64,000 bases of DNA from Flavobacterium pectinovorum (GTDB lineage Bacteria; Bacteroidota; Bacteroidia; Flavobacteriales; Flavobacteriaceae): NCBI RefSeq assembly GCF_022802975.1, contig NZ_JAFEVZ010000004.1:248001-312000 (forward strand), in the 5' to 3' direction. Made by a program: the position numbers and the translations under genes. A model generated the notes under the pieces. The model did no database searches. It saw nothing but the letters and a program-made list of their open reading frames with translations, and was not told the origin of the DNA. Shown here piece after piece: positions 25,901-34,982 of this stretch (positions are counted from its first letter, which is position 1; each line of letters starts with the position of its first letter).

Positions 25901-27481
25901 TTATAGAATATAATCGGTATTGATGAAATTAGATTCTTTACTGTTTAATAATTCCTGAAGGATTTCATTATTGTAGTCAATATCTTTTGAAGCCACGAAC
26001 GTACGGATTGAGAACGAACGCAAGGCATCCGGAATACTCAATGTTCCTACAGCAGAATCTTTACGGCCTGTAAACGGGAACGCATCAGGACCTCTCTGGC
26101 AAGAACTGTTTAAGTTTACTCGGCACACTAAATTCACCAAAGCATCAATAAGCGGTGCCAGTGTTTTGATGTTTTTTCCAAACAAACTTACCTGCTGCCC
26201 GTAATTTGATTCGGCCATATCTTCAAGAGGTTCATTAATATCTTTGAAAGAAATAATTGGAACAACCGGACCAAACTGCTCTTCATGATACACTCTCATC
26301 TCTTTATTTACTGGGAATAAAACTGCCGGAAAAATATAATTTTCAGAATGCTTTCCTCCTTTTTCATTGATAATTTTTGCTCCTTTGCTTGTTGCATCAT
26401 CAATTAATCCCTGAATATAAGCAGGTTTTTCTGCTTCAGGAAGCGGAGTCAAAGAAGCTCCTTTTTCCCATGGATTTCCGAATACCAAAGCATCTACTTT
26501 TTCAGAAAAACGCTTATTAAATTCTTCAGCAATTGATTCATGTACGTACAACACTTTTAAAGCCGTACAACGCTGACCATTGAAAGACAACGATCCTGTA
26601 ATACATTCCTGAATAGCCAAATCCAAATCGGCATCCGGTAAAATGATGGCAGGGTTTTTAGCCTCAAGACCTAAAATCAAACGCAGTCTGTTTTTATTTG
26701 GGTGCTGATCCTGTAAAGCAATTGCAGATTTACTGTTTCCAATTAGAGCCAGAACATCAATTTTTCCAGATTTCATGATTGGAGAAGCAATTTCACGGCC
26801 TCTTCCGTACACGATATTGATAACTCCTTTTGGAAAACTGCTTCTGAAAGCTTCCAACAATGGAGAAATACACAAAACACCGTGTTTGGCAGGTTTAAAA
26901 ATTACTGCATTCCCCATAATCAAGGCAGGAATCAATAATGAAAACGTCTCGTTAAGGGGATAATTATATGGTCCAAGACACAGCACTACTCCAAGAGGCC
27001 CACGACGAATCATTGCGTTTACTCCCTGTACTTTCGAAAAGTGAGAACTGCGTCTGTTTAATTCTTTGTAACTGTCAATCGTATCCTGAATATATTCTAC
27101 CGTTCTGTCAAATTCTTTTTGCGAATCTCCAAGGTTTTTTCCAATTTCCCACATCAAAAGTTTTACCACTTCTTCGCGGGTTTCCTTCATTTGTTTTACA
27201 AAATTCTCCATACATTTAATACGGTCAACCACTTTCATAGTTGGCCATAAACCTTGTCCTTTATTGTAAGCGGCATTGGCAGCTTCAACAACCTCAGCAG
27301 CTTCTTTTTCGGCCATGAAGGGAATAGATCCTAATAATGTTGGTGCGTATTTTTCAGTAGAAGAAATAGTAGAAAACACAGGTGTTGTCTGTCCTGTCCA
27401 CTGTTTTAATTCTCCGTTTACAAGATAAGTATCTTGATTTATAAGGGTTTTAATTTGATATTCTTCGGGTATAAAACTCAT
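25901..27481 (-). CDS. gapN: NADP-dependent glyceraldehyde-3-phosphate dehydrogenase (non-phosphorylating)
   Basis: The 526-residue aldehyde dehydrogenase superfamily enzyme shows [20 protein letters not shown] (cofactor domain and N169-like Asn), [30 protein letters not shown] (catalytic Glu region) and the catalytic Cys in [14 protein letters not shown], where NGQRCTA is the GapN-type signature. [13 protein letters not shown] is near the C-terminus. It oxidises glyceraldehyde-3-phosphate directly to 3-phosphoglycerate, making NADPH and bypassing ATP formation. It lies 75 bases downstream of the rhodanese gene but a terminator separates them. Other semialdehyde substrates are possible, but the length and motifs match GapN. 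Confidence 0.85.
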   Translation of the reverse strand: MSFIPEEYQIKTLINQDTYLVNGELKQWTGQTTPVFSTISSTEKYAPTLLGSIPFMAEKEAAEVVEAANAAYNKGQGLWPTMKVVDRIKCMENFVKQMKETREEVVKLLMWEIGKNLGDSQKEFDRTVEYIQDTIDSYKELNRRSSHFSKVQGVNAMIRRGPLGVVLCLGPYNYPLNETFSLLIPALIMGNAVIFKPAKHGVLCISPLLEAFRSSFPKGVINIVYGRGREIASPIMKSGKIDVLALIGNSKSAIALQDQHPNKNRLRLILGLEAKNPAIILPDADLDLAIQECITGSLSFNGQRCTALKVLYVHESIAEEFNKRFSEKVDALVFGNPWEKGASLTPLPEAEKPAYIQGLIDDATSKGAKIINEKGGKHSENYIFPAVLFPVNKEMRVYHEEQFGPVVPIISFKDINEPLEDMAESNYGQQVSLFGKNIKTLAPLIDALVNLVCRVNLNSSCQRGPDAFPFTGRKDSAVGTLSIPDALRSFSIRTFVASKDIDYNNEILQELLNSKESNFINTDYIL

Positions 27482-27527
27482 AATCTGGTAATTTTTAGTT
27501 TGGTTATTTAATTGTTTTTAAAAGAAA

Positions 27528-27549
27528 AAAGAGGCTTTACCGCCTCTTT
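27528..27549 (-). terminator. intrinsic terminator of rhodanese gene
   Basis: AAAGAGGC (27528-27535) and GCCTCTTT (27542-27549) form the stem. On the minus strand the T run follows. It ends transcription 8 bases after the rhodanese stop codon. Confidence 0.8.
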
Positions 27550-27556
27550 CACTTTT

Positions 27557-27868
27557 TTATGGGTTTACGGTATCACCTTCCCAATCCAGGATACCGCCAA
27601 GCAGATTATAGGCATTTTCAAAACCTAATTCATTCATAATCTGACATGCTTTTGCGCTTCTTGCTCCTGATCGGCAATACACATAGTAATTTTTATTTTT
27701 GTCTAACTCTTCTATTTCATAAATAAAAGCCTGACCTTTATTGATGTCGATGTTTACAGCATTTTCAATGTAGCCGTCGTTAAATTCGTCTTGAGTTCTT
27801 ACGTCAAGTATTACTGCATTTTCGTCAGCCTGAAACTGAGCAACCCAATCTTCTTGTGATAAATTCAT
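27557..27868 (-). CDS. single-domain rhodanese
   Basis: The 103-residue cytoplasmic protein is one rhodanese domain: AVILDVRTQDEFNDGYIENAVNIDI (in parts AVILDVRTQDEFN and DGYIENAVNIDI), then the active-site loop YVYCRSGARSAKA, with the persulfide-forming Cys in CRSGARS, and NLLGGILDWEGD at the end. It would transfer sulfane sulfur between thiosulfate, glutathione-like persulfides and proteins. It is divergent from a Crp-family regulator at 28250 and within 10 kb of a TSUP transporter, a CstB-like persulfide dioxygenase and two YeeE/YedE proteins, which together look like a sulfane-sulfur detoxification set. Confidence 0.92.
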   Translation of the reverse strand: MNLSQEDWVAQFQADENAVILDVRTQDEFNDGYIENAVNIDINKGQAFIYEIEELDKNKNYYVYCRSGARSAKACQIMNELGFENAYNLLGGILDWEGDTVNP

Positions 27869-28249
27869 AGTATTGTGTTTTTTGTAAAATTAAAGGTTTT
27901 AACTAAATAAAATACGTACAAAATACGATTTCGATTATTATTCTCAGAAAACGTTTTAGAGAACGTAAAATTGTTAGTCTTTTACAAATTTACTCACTAT
28001 TTTTAAAAAAATGGTCTATAAAATCGATAGAAAATAGGATTTTGTCATTTTAAATTTTCTTCTCTTAAAAATAGTTTTCTGATAATTTATACCATTCAAA
28101 TCTGTTATCTTTGCAAACAATTATAAATTTTAGTTTGTTTTTGATAAAATCTGTAATAACAAAACATTAAGATTTTATTTTTTCCAACTGGAAGAAAAGA
28201 CGAAAATTTAAAAAATTAAAATAGTATCGTTTATTTTTAAATATCATCC
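27869..28249. other. divergent promoter region of rhodanese and Crp genes
   Basis: This AT-rich gap of 381 bases holds a perfect -7-like box TATCTTTG at 28106-28113 reading toward the Crp gene, but no clear -33 TTG at the right distance. No ORF or strong palindrome was seen. Both divergent promoters must lie here. Confidence 0.4.
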
Positions 28250-28891
28250 ATGCAGTCTTCATTAAAAACCCTCTTTCCAAATTTCTCACCCGAACTGATT
28301 GCTACCATTGAAGAAAACGGGAGCGCACAAGATTTTAAGGCCGGAACAATCTTGATGCGAACCGGACAGTATATTAAAAATACCGTTTTAATTACCAAAG
28401 GAAAAATTAAAATCTATCGTGAAGGCGAAGATGGTGGTGAGTTTTTAATGTACTATTTACAGCCGGGACAGGCCTGCGCCATTTCGATGATTTGTACAGC
28501 AAAAAGCGAAAAAAGCCAGATTATGGCTAAAGTAACCGAAGACGTTTCGGTCATGATGATACCGCTGCAAATGATGGATAAATGGATGATGGAACACCGC
28601 TCCTGGTACGAATTTGTAATCGAAACTTACAGAAGCCGTTTTGAAGAAGTACTGGAAGTAGTTGACAATATTGCTTTCCGTTCTATGGACGAACGTTTGG
28701 AATTTTACCTCAAAAGACATTCTGACTCTTGTGGCTGTTCTGAAGTTAAACTTTCACATCAGGAAATCGCAACAGAACTCAATACCTCAAGAGAAGTCGT
28801 TTCAAGATTGCTCAAAAAAATGGAACAGCGTGGTCTGGTAAAACTAAACCGAAACCAAATTGAGCTATTAAAAACAAATTTCACGAATTAG
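28250..28891 (+). CDS. Crp/Fnr-family regulator of sulfur genes (candidate)
   Basis: The 213-residue protein has an N-terminal cNMP-like beta-roll (LMRTGQYIKNTVLITKGKIK, EFLMYYLQPGQACAISM) and a C-terminal winged helix (KLSHQEIATELNTSREVVSR, LLKKMEQRG). It has four cysteines: C76, C82 and the CGC pair C161 and C163 just before the DNA-binding domain. No Fnr-type N-terminal iron-sulfur cysteine cluster is present. The divergent rhodanese and the following TSUP transporter suggest that it controls sulfane-sulfur genes, and the CxC pair could sense persulfide. This sensing role is inference from context. It differs from the Crp at 3415. Confidence 0.85.
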   Translation: MQSSLKTLFPNFSPELIATIEENGSAQDFKAGTILMRTGQYIKNTVLITKGKIKIYREGEDGGEFLMYYLQPGQACAISMICTAKSEKSQIMAKVTEDVSVMMIPLQMMDKWMMEHRSWYEFVIETYRSRFEEVLEVVDNIAFRSMDERLEFYLKRHSDSCGCSEVKLSHQEIATELNTSREVVSRLLKKMEQRGLVKLNRNQIELLKTNFTN

Positions 28892-28902
28892 CATGAACTA
28901 TA

Positions 28903-28930
28903 TTTTGTCACATTGAGCGAAGTCTAAATG
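28903..28930. repeat. degenerate CTGAGCGGAGTCGAAG-type repeat
   Basis: TTGTCACATTGAGCGAAGTC follows the Crp gene. Related sequences occur at 10126-10153, 25777-25805 (reverse) and 42061-42152. Confidence 0.5.
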
Positions 28931-29077
28931 CTTTATAGATTCTCAATTCCGCTAGAACCGAGATACAGATCTAGTAATACCAAAATCTTTTTAATCTGTG
29001 GTAAAAAATCTTCTTCTGTGATAAATGTTACTGTAGATTTCTAATTTGCAAACCACCTTTGCATCAAAACAAATGCA

Positions 29078-29863
29078 ATGGAATATTTTGGGTATTTTGC
29101 CTCAATCATTATCGGAATTTCGCTGGGCTTAATTGGCGGTGGCGGATCGATATTGACCATTCCTATTCTTGTTTATTTGTTTAAGGTAAATCCGGAACAG
29201 GCTACTTCATATTCATTATTTATTGTTGGGATAACGGCTATGTCAGGAAGTTACAACCATTACAAAATGGGCAACCTGAAACTCAAATCGGCATTATACT
29301 TTGCGATTCCTTCAGTGATTTCTATTTTACTGATTCGTGAAGTTATTTTTCCTCAAATTGCAGCCACCCTATTTTGTATAGCCTCTTATTCGGTTTCAAA
29401 AGATTTCCTGATTATGATTGTCTTTTCAATTTTGATGATTACTGCAGCGATTTCCATGATTAAAAAAGACCAGCCCGAAATAAAAAACTCCGAAACCAAT
29501 TATCCGCAATTAAGCCTGATTGGCTTTGTAGTTGGAATCGTGACCGGATTTCTGGGAGCCGGCGGAGGATTTCTAATAATTCCTGCCCTTTTATTTTTTG
29601 CCAAATTACCCATGAAACAGGCCGTTGGAACCTCATTATTGATTATCACTATCAATTCCTCTATTGGTTTTGCAGGCGATTTATACATCGGAACAACTAT
29701 AAACTATACTTTTTTATTAAGCGTTTCAGCCATGGCTCTCCTCGGAATGGTAATTGGAAGTCAGCTTTCTAAAAAAATTGACGGTGCTAAACTAAAACCG
29801 CTTTTTGGCTGGTTTGTACTCGTAATGGGAATTTATATTATTACCAAAGAAATTTTATTTTAA
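29078..29863 (+). CDS. TSUP-family (TauE/SafE) transporter
   Basis: The 261-residue membrane protein has eight hydrophobic segments in two repeats. Each repeat opens with the glycine-rich TSUP motif: GLIGGGGSILTIPILVY near residue 20 and GFLGAGGGFLIIPALLFF near residue 158. The family moves sulfite, sulfonates, thiosulfate or other sulfur anions across the inner membrane. It lies 186 bases downstream of the Crp-family regulator and near rhodanese, CstB-like and YeeE/YedE genes. Its role here is probably export of sulfite or uptake of sulfur anions during persulfide detoxification. The direction and substrate are inferred. Confidence 0.88.
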   Translation: MEYFGYFASIIIGISLGLIGGGGSILTIPILVYLFKVNPEQATSYSLFIVGITAMSGSYNHYKMGNLKLKSALYFAIPSVISILLIREVIFPQIAATLFCIASYSVSKDFLIMIVFSILMITAAISMIKKDQPEIKNSETNYPQLSLIGFVVGIVTGFLGAGGGFLIIPALLFFAKLPMKQAVGTSLLIITINSSIGFAGDLYIGTTINYTFLLSVSAMALLGMVIGSQLSKKIDGAKLKPLFGWFVLVMGIYIITKEILF

Positions 29864-29925
29864 ACTTTAATAGTTTCACGCATTTTGCGCAAATTTTTCA
29901 TTTGAATATTTTGAATTAGTTTCAC

Positions 29926-29976
29926 TTGTAGAGTAGTCTTTGTCAGAGTTCTATACTTTGACAAAGATGAAACTAA
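29926..29976. repeat. long hairpin downstream of TSUP gene
   Basis: TTAGTTTCA (29926-29934) pairs with TGAAACTAA (29968-29976), and an inner CTTTGTCA (29938-29945) pairs with TGACAAAG (29959-29966). It may be a 3' stabiliser or a member of a repeat family. The rest of 29864-30147 holds nothing else I recognise. Confidence 0.5.
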
Positions 29977-30147
29977 AACACCTTTTAATTCCCTAAACAT
30001 CAAACGGTTTTGTATATTTTGAGTGTTACCCGCGACCGGGTATCCACTTATATTTTTTCCTTACTAAAGAAACAAGAAAAAGAACAACTTTCTTATTCCT
30101 AACGCACCCTTAAGGTATAATTGCATTTTTCAGCATCTAAAAAAACT

Positions 30148-30174
30148 TTAGCCCAAAAGTAAATTTGGGCTAAA
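30148..30174 (-). terminator. intrinsic terminator of XRE regulator gene
   Basis: TTTAGCCCAAA (30148-30158) pairs with TTTGGGCTAAA (30164-30174), followed on the minus strand by AGTTTTTTT. Confidence 0.8.
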
Positions 30175-30201
30175 ACAGAACGCATTTCAATTGGAGTTAC
30201 A

Positions 30202-30597
30202 TCAAATTTCCCCAAATTTTTCTTTGTATCGTCCAAGTTCAATTTCTGTCCTGCTTAAAAGCTTTTCTAACAATCTGATTTTGTCTTCATAAAGTTCTTT
30301 TAATGTAGAAGTATTTTCTGTGTTAATCAAAATACTGCCATTGTTATTACCTGTGATTCTATTAAAATTATTAAAATATCTGTCGTAATCAAAACTGATG
30401 ATATCTTCAACACTCACATCAAGAATCCGTCCTATTTCGACCAGTTTTTCGTAACTCAAAGAAGTTTTTCCTTTTTCTATTTTACTATAGCCTGCCTGAG
30501 TTACGCCTAGTTTTTCTGCCATATATTCCTGAGTGTAATTTTTTAACTCTCTAATGTTTTTAATCTTGTTTTTAATTGTTGTTGTTGTTGTGGCCAT
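30202..30597 (-). CDS. XRE-family helix-turn-helix protein
   Basis: The 131-residue protein has an HTH_3 domain at residues about 10-66 (IKNIRELKNYTQEYMAEKLG, VTQAGYSKIEKGKTSLSYEK, LVEIGRILDVSVEDII). A C-terminal segment (TLKELYEDKIRLLEKLLSRT, EIELGRYKEKFG) is predicted to be a coiled coil that could dimerise. Solitary proteins of this kind are common in Flavobacteria and are usually DNA-binding regulators. It begins with a Thr-rich stretch coded by a short trinucleotide run. It lies upstream of small membrane protein genes on the same strand. The target is unknown. Confidence 0.85.
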   Translation of the reverse strand: MATTTTTIKNKIKNIRELKNYTQEYMAEKLGVTQAGYSKIEKGKTSLSYEKLVEIGRILDVSVEDIISFDYDRYFNNFNRITGNNNGSILINTENTSTLKELYEDKIRLLEKLLSRTEIELGRYKEKFGEI

Positions 30598-30725
30598 ATT
30601 TTTTCGATTTGGGGTCAGGTATAGCTAAAACAGCCCGCTATTAAACTTTTTAACAGCATAACTATACTTTATTTAGGGTATTCTAAAACTGGATTTTTCA
30701 GGGACAATAACACAGTTTTTCATTA

Positions 30726-30815
30726 TTATTTTTTTCTGCTGGTAATAAAACAACCATACATTAAAGCAGCCATTATGAAAACTAAATCATAATGGAAAAT
30801 TCCAAATAAATACAT
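30726..30815 (-). CDS. possible small hydrophobic protein, 29 residues
   Basis: On the minus strand, ATG at 30815 opens a 29-codon frame, YLFGIFHYDLVFIMAALM followed by YGCFITSRKK. The single predicted membrane segment with a positively charged end fits a small membrane protein. It begins 15 bases after the stop codon of the 134-residue membrane protein gene, so it could be cotranscribed. No family is recognised. It could be a chance frame in an AT-rich gap. Confidence 0.3.
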   Translation of the reverse strand: MYLFGIFHYDLVFIMAALMYGCFITSRKK

Positions 30816-30830
30816 TTTTGATTCTTTTAT

Positions 30831-31235
30831 TTAAGCAGTCTTTTTTATATTTCTTTCAAACTGAAGATCCAGATAATGATCTATCTGTTTGCCTATCAGA
30901 ACACGGTCTTTTGGTGTAATTTTTATTTTTATTTCTTTTCTGTAAATATCTTTTACAAATACGAAATATACAAATTCTGAAGGGTTATCAAATCTTGCGA
31001 CTATAATAAAAGCATAACATATAAGGGTCGGAATAATGTAGTATAAATCTATTAGGTCTGTAAAAATCATACAATAATAAGCTACGGCAGTTACGGCAAT
31101 AAAGGCACCGTTTTCAAGAAAATATTTTTTCTTTTTTTTGAGCAGTCCAAGTTCTTTAATTTCATCTAAATGGTACTGCCAATTTTTAGATTTGTAGTAA
31201 AAATTAATCTTGTCGGTAAAAATAGTAATGAACAT
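30831..31235 (-). CDS. hypothetical membrane protein, 134 residues
   Basis: I do not recognise this gene. An N-terminal polar part (FITIFTDKINFYYKSKNWQY) is followed by two adjacent membrane segments (FIAVTAVAYYCMIFTDLIDL and YYIIPTLICYAFIIVARF) and a C-terminal charged half (YRKEIKIKITPKDRVLIGKQ). The layout, a hairpin of two helices between polar strands, resembles small YcxB-like or PH-like membrane proteins, but no motif settles this. It shares a strand and is about 230 bases from the XRE regulator gene, with a candidate 29-codon gene between them. Confidence 0.6.
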   Translation of the reverse strand: MFITIFTDKINFYYKSKNWQYHLDEIKELGLLKKKKKYFLENGAFIAVTAVAYYCMIFTDLIDLYYIIPTLICYAFIIVARFDNPSEFVYFVFVKDIYRKEIKIKITPKDRVLIGKQIDHYLDLQFERNIKKTA

Positions 31236-31738
31236 AATAATAAGAAAATAAAGGTTTGCGTAAAAATCTTCCTTTAGGAATCTTCAGGAAAAATTCTTAG
31301 ATATGCAATATTAAGCATTAACTTCTTTTTTTTCTTACAACTCAAATTATAGAATATAACTGACAGTTGTAATTAAATCCTTAGGAAAAATGCTAGTACA
31401 AATTGTATTTATCCTAGATATCCTTTTCATTTTTTGCAAAGATTATGGATATGCAAAAGTTTTCTCTTTGACAACATCTTTTCAGTCTGAAACCTGTCCA
31501 TGGGATTTTTATTGTTCTGAATTTATGAAAAGAACATATAAATCAGCTCTCAGACAACCGGCACCTGTTTCATTTTCTTTGCGTGCCTGCAGTTTAATAA
31601 ACCGGGTTAATTTATAGTAGTCTTTACAAAGCGTAAATTATCGGCCAAATTCGTCGAACAACATCTGATTTCAGGATTATTACAAGAAGAATAAAACCTG
31701 AAACTATAGAAAAAATAGTCATTAAGAAGATTGCCGAA
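31236..31738. other. AT-rich intergenic region, nothing recognised
   Basis: This 503-base gap contains an open frame at 31390-31617 that has no recognisable product, and short stretches around 31620-31735 that could be the eroded end of a gene. I see no RNA gene or strong repeat. The promoter of the gene at 30831 must be near 31240-31330. Confidence 0.4.
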
Positions 31739-32353
31739 TTATAAGAAGTGTTTTATATTTCTTATTTTATAAGATTCTATAATTATAAGAATAGAATTTA
31801 TTACAAACAAATAATATCCAAATTTAACCTGATTAATATCCTCAAAAAAACCCGTACTAAAATACATTAATAAATATCCAACTAACAGAAGCAAATTTAA
31901 TACGCTCAAAATAAGTAAAGCTTTCGTTTTCTTTTTAAATGAAAAATATATTAGTAAGCATGTTATTATCAAAATTAGAAAAAATGGTAAATCCAGAACA
32001 TTTATAGAATCCAAAAAGTTATTGCTTTCCAAATTTTGTACAAATTGAATCCCTAATTGATAACCATTCATTGTAGCTTCATCTCTTAAACTTAAAAATC
32101 GATTGACAGTTTCTTGTTTTTTTTTCTTAAGTTCATTGAATGTATACTGAAATTCTTTTGTATTAGAATCACTATCAATTATTACTAAAACAGAATCCTG
32201 ATGTATAGATTTTGTTTTAACAACTTCTGACAACGGGCTATTTTTCAACAAAGAATTCTTCATTAATTCTTTATCCGAACAAGTCTGAAAAAAAGGCAAC
32301 AATAGTACAATTAAACTAAGCAAAGTTAGTTTTTTCAGTAATTTAAAACTCAT
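31739..32353 (-). CDS. hypothetical lipoprotein with two C-terminal membrane segments
   Basis: I do not recognise this gene. The 204-residue protein starts with a lipoprotein-like signal, LLPFFQTC, putting Cys25 at the possible lipidation site. A polar segment (26-110) includes the charged FQYTFNELKKKKQETVNRFL. Two or three membrane helices follow (about 120-195: FFLILIITCLLIYFSF, LLILSVLNLLLLVGYLL, YLFVINSILIIIES). It lies just after cydB on the same strand, 64 bases away, but nothing links it to cytochrome bd. Its composition is AT-rich and Asn/Lys-rich. Confidence 0.6.
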   Translation of the reverse strand: MSFKLLKKLTLLSLIVLLLPFFQTCSDKELMKNSLLKNSPLSEVVKTKSIHQDSVLVIIDSDSNTKEFQYTFNELKKKKQETVNRFLSLRDEATMNGYQLGIQFVQNLESNNFLDSINVLDLPFFLILIITCLLIYFSFKKKTKALLILSVLNLLLLVGYLLMYFSTGFFEDINQVKFGYYLFVINSILIIIESYKIRNIKHFL

Positions 32354-32416
32354 ACCCCTTCAGTTGTTTTGGTTGAAAAATAAATAGTTTATTTAGCAAA
32401 TAAAGTGCCGAAATCT

Positions 32417-33493
32417 CTAATGCTCCCCATACCCAACATCATCCATCTTCCCGCTGAACACACGATACTGTATAATAAAATAAACAATTACCAAAAACAA
32501 CGCAATAAAAAACCAGTTCAATCCCGCATTCAATCCGTATTCTCCGGCAGCTGTATTGTAGATAGTCAAAGATGGATTCACTTTATTTGTTGAAGGCAAA
32601 ACATTCGGGAAAATCGAAACAGCTGTTGAGGCAAATCCGCCCACTAAAAACAACGAAGAAAATAAAAATCCGAAGCCATCTTTTTGGTACGAACGCACTT
32701 TGAACAATCCTATAATTCCAACAAAAGTCAGTAGTGGAAAAAACCAAAGAATTGGAGTTTCAATAAAATTATGAAACGGTTCCGGTTCGATAAAATGCCA
32801 GATTTGTAAGGAGATAAAAACTAAAATCAATAAAACGATATTCAGTTTAAAAACTACATTTTTAAGCTTCGGATTCAAAGATGAATTCGTTTTAAAAATA
32901 ATCCAATTGGCACCGTGAATCGTTAAAGCCACAACACTTACAATTCCCAAAAACAAAGTAAACCAGTCAATAATTCCCAATTCATTTGCCTGTGGGCTAA
33001 AAGTCGGATTCCATAACGGCAGGAAGAAATAATGTGCTTCCTGGGTTGAAACGCCATTTTGAACCATTCCGAGGTTTACACCGCGAACGATATTCCCCAA
33101 AGCAATTCCGAAGAATAAAGCTAAAAGCAAACTTGCAATTCCAAAAGCTTTGTCCCAAATCGCCTCCCACATGTGATTGTGTACCTGTCCGCGCATTTCA
33201 AGTCCAATCGCACGGAAAATCAACAGCCATAAAATCATAATCAAAGGCAGGTAAAATCCGCTGAAAGAGGAAGCATATAAAGTCGGAAAAGCAAAAAACA
33301 AAACTCCTCCGGCAGCGATAATCCAAACTTCATTGGCATCCCAAAACGGACCAATGGCGTTTGTAATTGCTTTTTTATCTTTTTCTGTATTGGCAAAAAA
33401 CAAATGAATAATTCCTGCTCCAAAATCGTAACCGTCTAACACTATATAAACGGCCAAAATCCCCATTAAAACTACGTACCAAAAAAATTCCAT
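32417..33493 (-). CDS. cydB: cytochrome bd ubiquinol oxidase subunit II
   Basis: The 358-residue membrane protein has about nine hydrophobic helices and starts FFWYVVLMGILAVYIVLDGYD, in parts FFWYVVLMGILAV and YIVLDGYDFGAG. It has GPFWDANEVWIIAAGGVLFF (in parts GPFWDANEVW and IIAAGGVLFF) and FRAIGLEMRGQ, all conserved in CydB. It pairs with CydA to form the high-affinity terminal oxidase of the inner membrane, which reduces oxygen to water without pumping protons. The gene starts 2 bases after the cydA stop codon. Cytochrome bd also resists sulfide, which is notable given the sulfane-sulfur genes on both sides. Confidence 0.93.
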   Translation of the reverse strand: MEFFWYVVLMGILAVYIVLDGYDFGAGIIHLFFANTEKDKKAITNAIGPFWDANEVWIIAAGGVLFFAFPTLYASSFSGFYLPLIMILWLLIFRAIGLEMRGQVHNHMWEAIWDKAFGIASLLLALFFGIALGNIVRGVNLGMVQNGVSTQEAHYFFLPLWNPTFSPQANELGIIDWFTLFLGIVSVVALTIHGANWIIFKTNSSLNPKLKNVVFKLNIVLLILVFISLQIWHFIEPEPFHNFIETPILWFFPLLTFVGIIGLFKVRSYQKDGFGFLFSSLFLVGGFASTAVSIFPNVLPSTNKVNPSLTIYNTAAGEYGLNAGLNWFFIALFLVIVYFIIQYRVFSGKMDDVGYGEH

Positions 33494-33495
33494 AC

Positions 33496-34842
33496 TTATA
33501 TTTTTTCTGTTGAAAGTTCCACATGATGCGGTCCTTTATTGATAATTTTTCCAATCAAAAGCAAAAACAGCATTCCGAGCAAAAGGTATAAACCTATAAA
33601 ACCCAATAATGTAAACAAGGTATTTCCCGAAGAAACCGTTGGCGAAGCACCCGATGCAGTGCGCATTAAATTATAAACCAGCCAAGGCTGTCTTCCTAAT
33701 TCTGCCGTGTACCAGCCTGTTGTATTCGCTATGTACGGAAACGGCATCATAAACATCAGCGACCACAAAAGCCATTTGGTTTCAAATAATTTTCCTCTGA
33801 TTAACTGAAAAAGCGAGATGACCATCAAACCGATAAATACGGTTCCGAGTCCTACCATAATATGATACGCATAATACAATCCTGAAATATTGGTCGGATG
33901 CAGGTCTTCTTCAAACTGATCCAAGCCCTGAATTTCCTGATTCCAATTTCCATAGGTAAGGAAACTTAAAATATTAGGAACGGCGATTTTATTGTCCAGT
34001 TTTTTGTCTTTTACATCGGGCTGTCCGATTAAAACAATTTCAGAGCCTTTTTCTTCTGTGTGAAAAATTCCTTCCATAGCGGCAAAAGTCACAGGCTGAT
34101 ATTTCACTACATTTTTAGCCAGTAAATCTCCCGTTGGAACTGCTACAAAAAGACTCGAAATCAATCCGAAAATGACTCCTGTTTTCAGAAATAGTTTTCC
34201 AAAAGAAACATTTTTCCGACTCAAAATATAAAAAGCGCCAATTCCCGCCACAACAAAGGAACTTGTCACCAAAGATGCCGCCTGATTGTGTAAATAAGAA
34301 GGCCAAAGCCACGGATTTAAGAACAAGGCTTTAAAATTCGTCAGTACAAATTTTCCGTTTTCCAGAATTTCGTAACCCACCGGATTCTGCATCCACGAAT
34401 GTGTGGCGATAATTAAGTAACCGCTTGCCCAGGATCCAATCATGATTAATACTCCGGTTACAAAATGCCATTTATGTCCGAGAAGTTTTTCTCCAAATAA
34501 AAAGATTCCCAAAAAAGAAGATTCTAGAAAGAACGAAAACATGCCTTCCATAGCCAGCGTCTGACCTATGATACCTCCTGTCAATTCGGAGAATTTTGCC
34601 CAGTTGGTCCCAAACTGAAACTCCATCGGAATTCCGGTTACAACCCCCATTGCAAAATTCAGGGCAAAAATCTTCATCCAGAAATGGGTGGCGTGATTGT
34701 ATTGTTCGTTACTGGTTTTGAGATATTTCCACTTGAAGTAGACAATGATCAGCGAAAGACCCATTGTAAGCTGTGGAAAAAGATAATGAAAAGTAATGGT
34801 GAAGGCGAATTGCATTCGGTCATAAAAGAGCATTTCTTCCAT
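33496..34842 (-). CDS. cydA: cytochrome bd ubiquinol oxidase subunit I
   Basis: The 448-residue membrane protein begins LFYDRMQFAFTITFHYLFPQ, with the heme-ligand His in FHYLFPQLT. It contains MEFQFGTNWAKFSELTGGII, in parts MEFQFGTNWAKF and SELTGGII, AMEGMFSFFLESSFLG, a second heme-ligand region and GWYTAELGRQPWLVYNLMRT, the GRQPW signature. The loop after residue 250 is short, so this is the short Q-loop form. It forms the quinol and heme-binding half of the bd oxidase with CydB. Transcription proceeds cydA then cydB. A minus-strand -7-like box CAAATTTA lies at 34868-34875, but a clear -33 TTG is missing. Confidence 0.93.
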   Translation of the reverse strand: MEEMLFYDRMQFAFTITFHYLFPQLTMGLSLIIVYFKWKYLKTSNEQYNHATHFWMKIFALNFAMGVVTGIPMEFQFGTNWAKFSELTGGIIGQTLAMEGMFSFFLESSFLGIFLFGEKLLGHKWHFVTGVLIMIGSWASGYLIIATHSWMQNPVGYEILENGKFVLTNFKALFLNPWLWPSYLHNQAASLVTSSFVVAGIGAFYILSRKNVSFGKLFLKTGVIFGLISSLFVAVPTGDLLAKNVVKYQPVTFAAMEGIFHTEEKGSEIVLIGQPDVKDKKLDNKIAVPNILSFLTYGNWNQEIQGLDQFEEDLHPTNISGLYYAYHIMVGLGTVFIGLMVISLFQLIRGKLFETKWLLWSLMFMMPFPYIANTTGWYTAELGRQPWLVYNLMRTASGASPTVSSGNTLFTLLGFIGLYLLLGMLFLLLIGKIINKGPHHVELSTEKI

Positions 34843-34930
34843 AAGGTAATTTGTTTATGAAGTTCCACAAATTTACCCATTAAAACCCGAATTGCTGTCC
34901 TGTAAAACCAGTTTATTTGTAAAGTTTTAA

Positions 34931-34955
34931 ACCATATAAGTGATATAAGTTCATT
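34931..34955 (+). repeat. solo left arm of the ATATAAG repeat family
   Basis: ACCATATAAGTGATATAAGT plus TTCAT stands alone here, upstream of cydA. The same arm opens the inverted-repeat units at 35747, 37399 and 37563. Confidence 0.7.
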
Positions 34956-34982
34956 TTAATTTTTGTGGATATTTCGCCAAAG

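Noticed and set aside
31390..31617. 75-codon open frame in the 31 kb gap.
   Set aside because: No family, no convincing start context and odd composition; it may be a chance frame or a gene remnant.
31620..31738. Stretch that reads like the end of a gene, possibly a transposase remnant.
   Set aside because: The similarity is only an impression, with several stops and no signature motif, so it cannot be supported.
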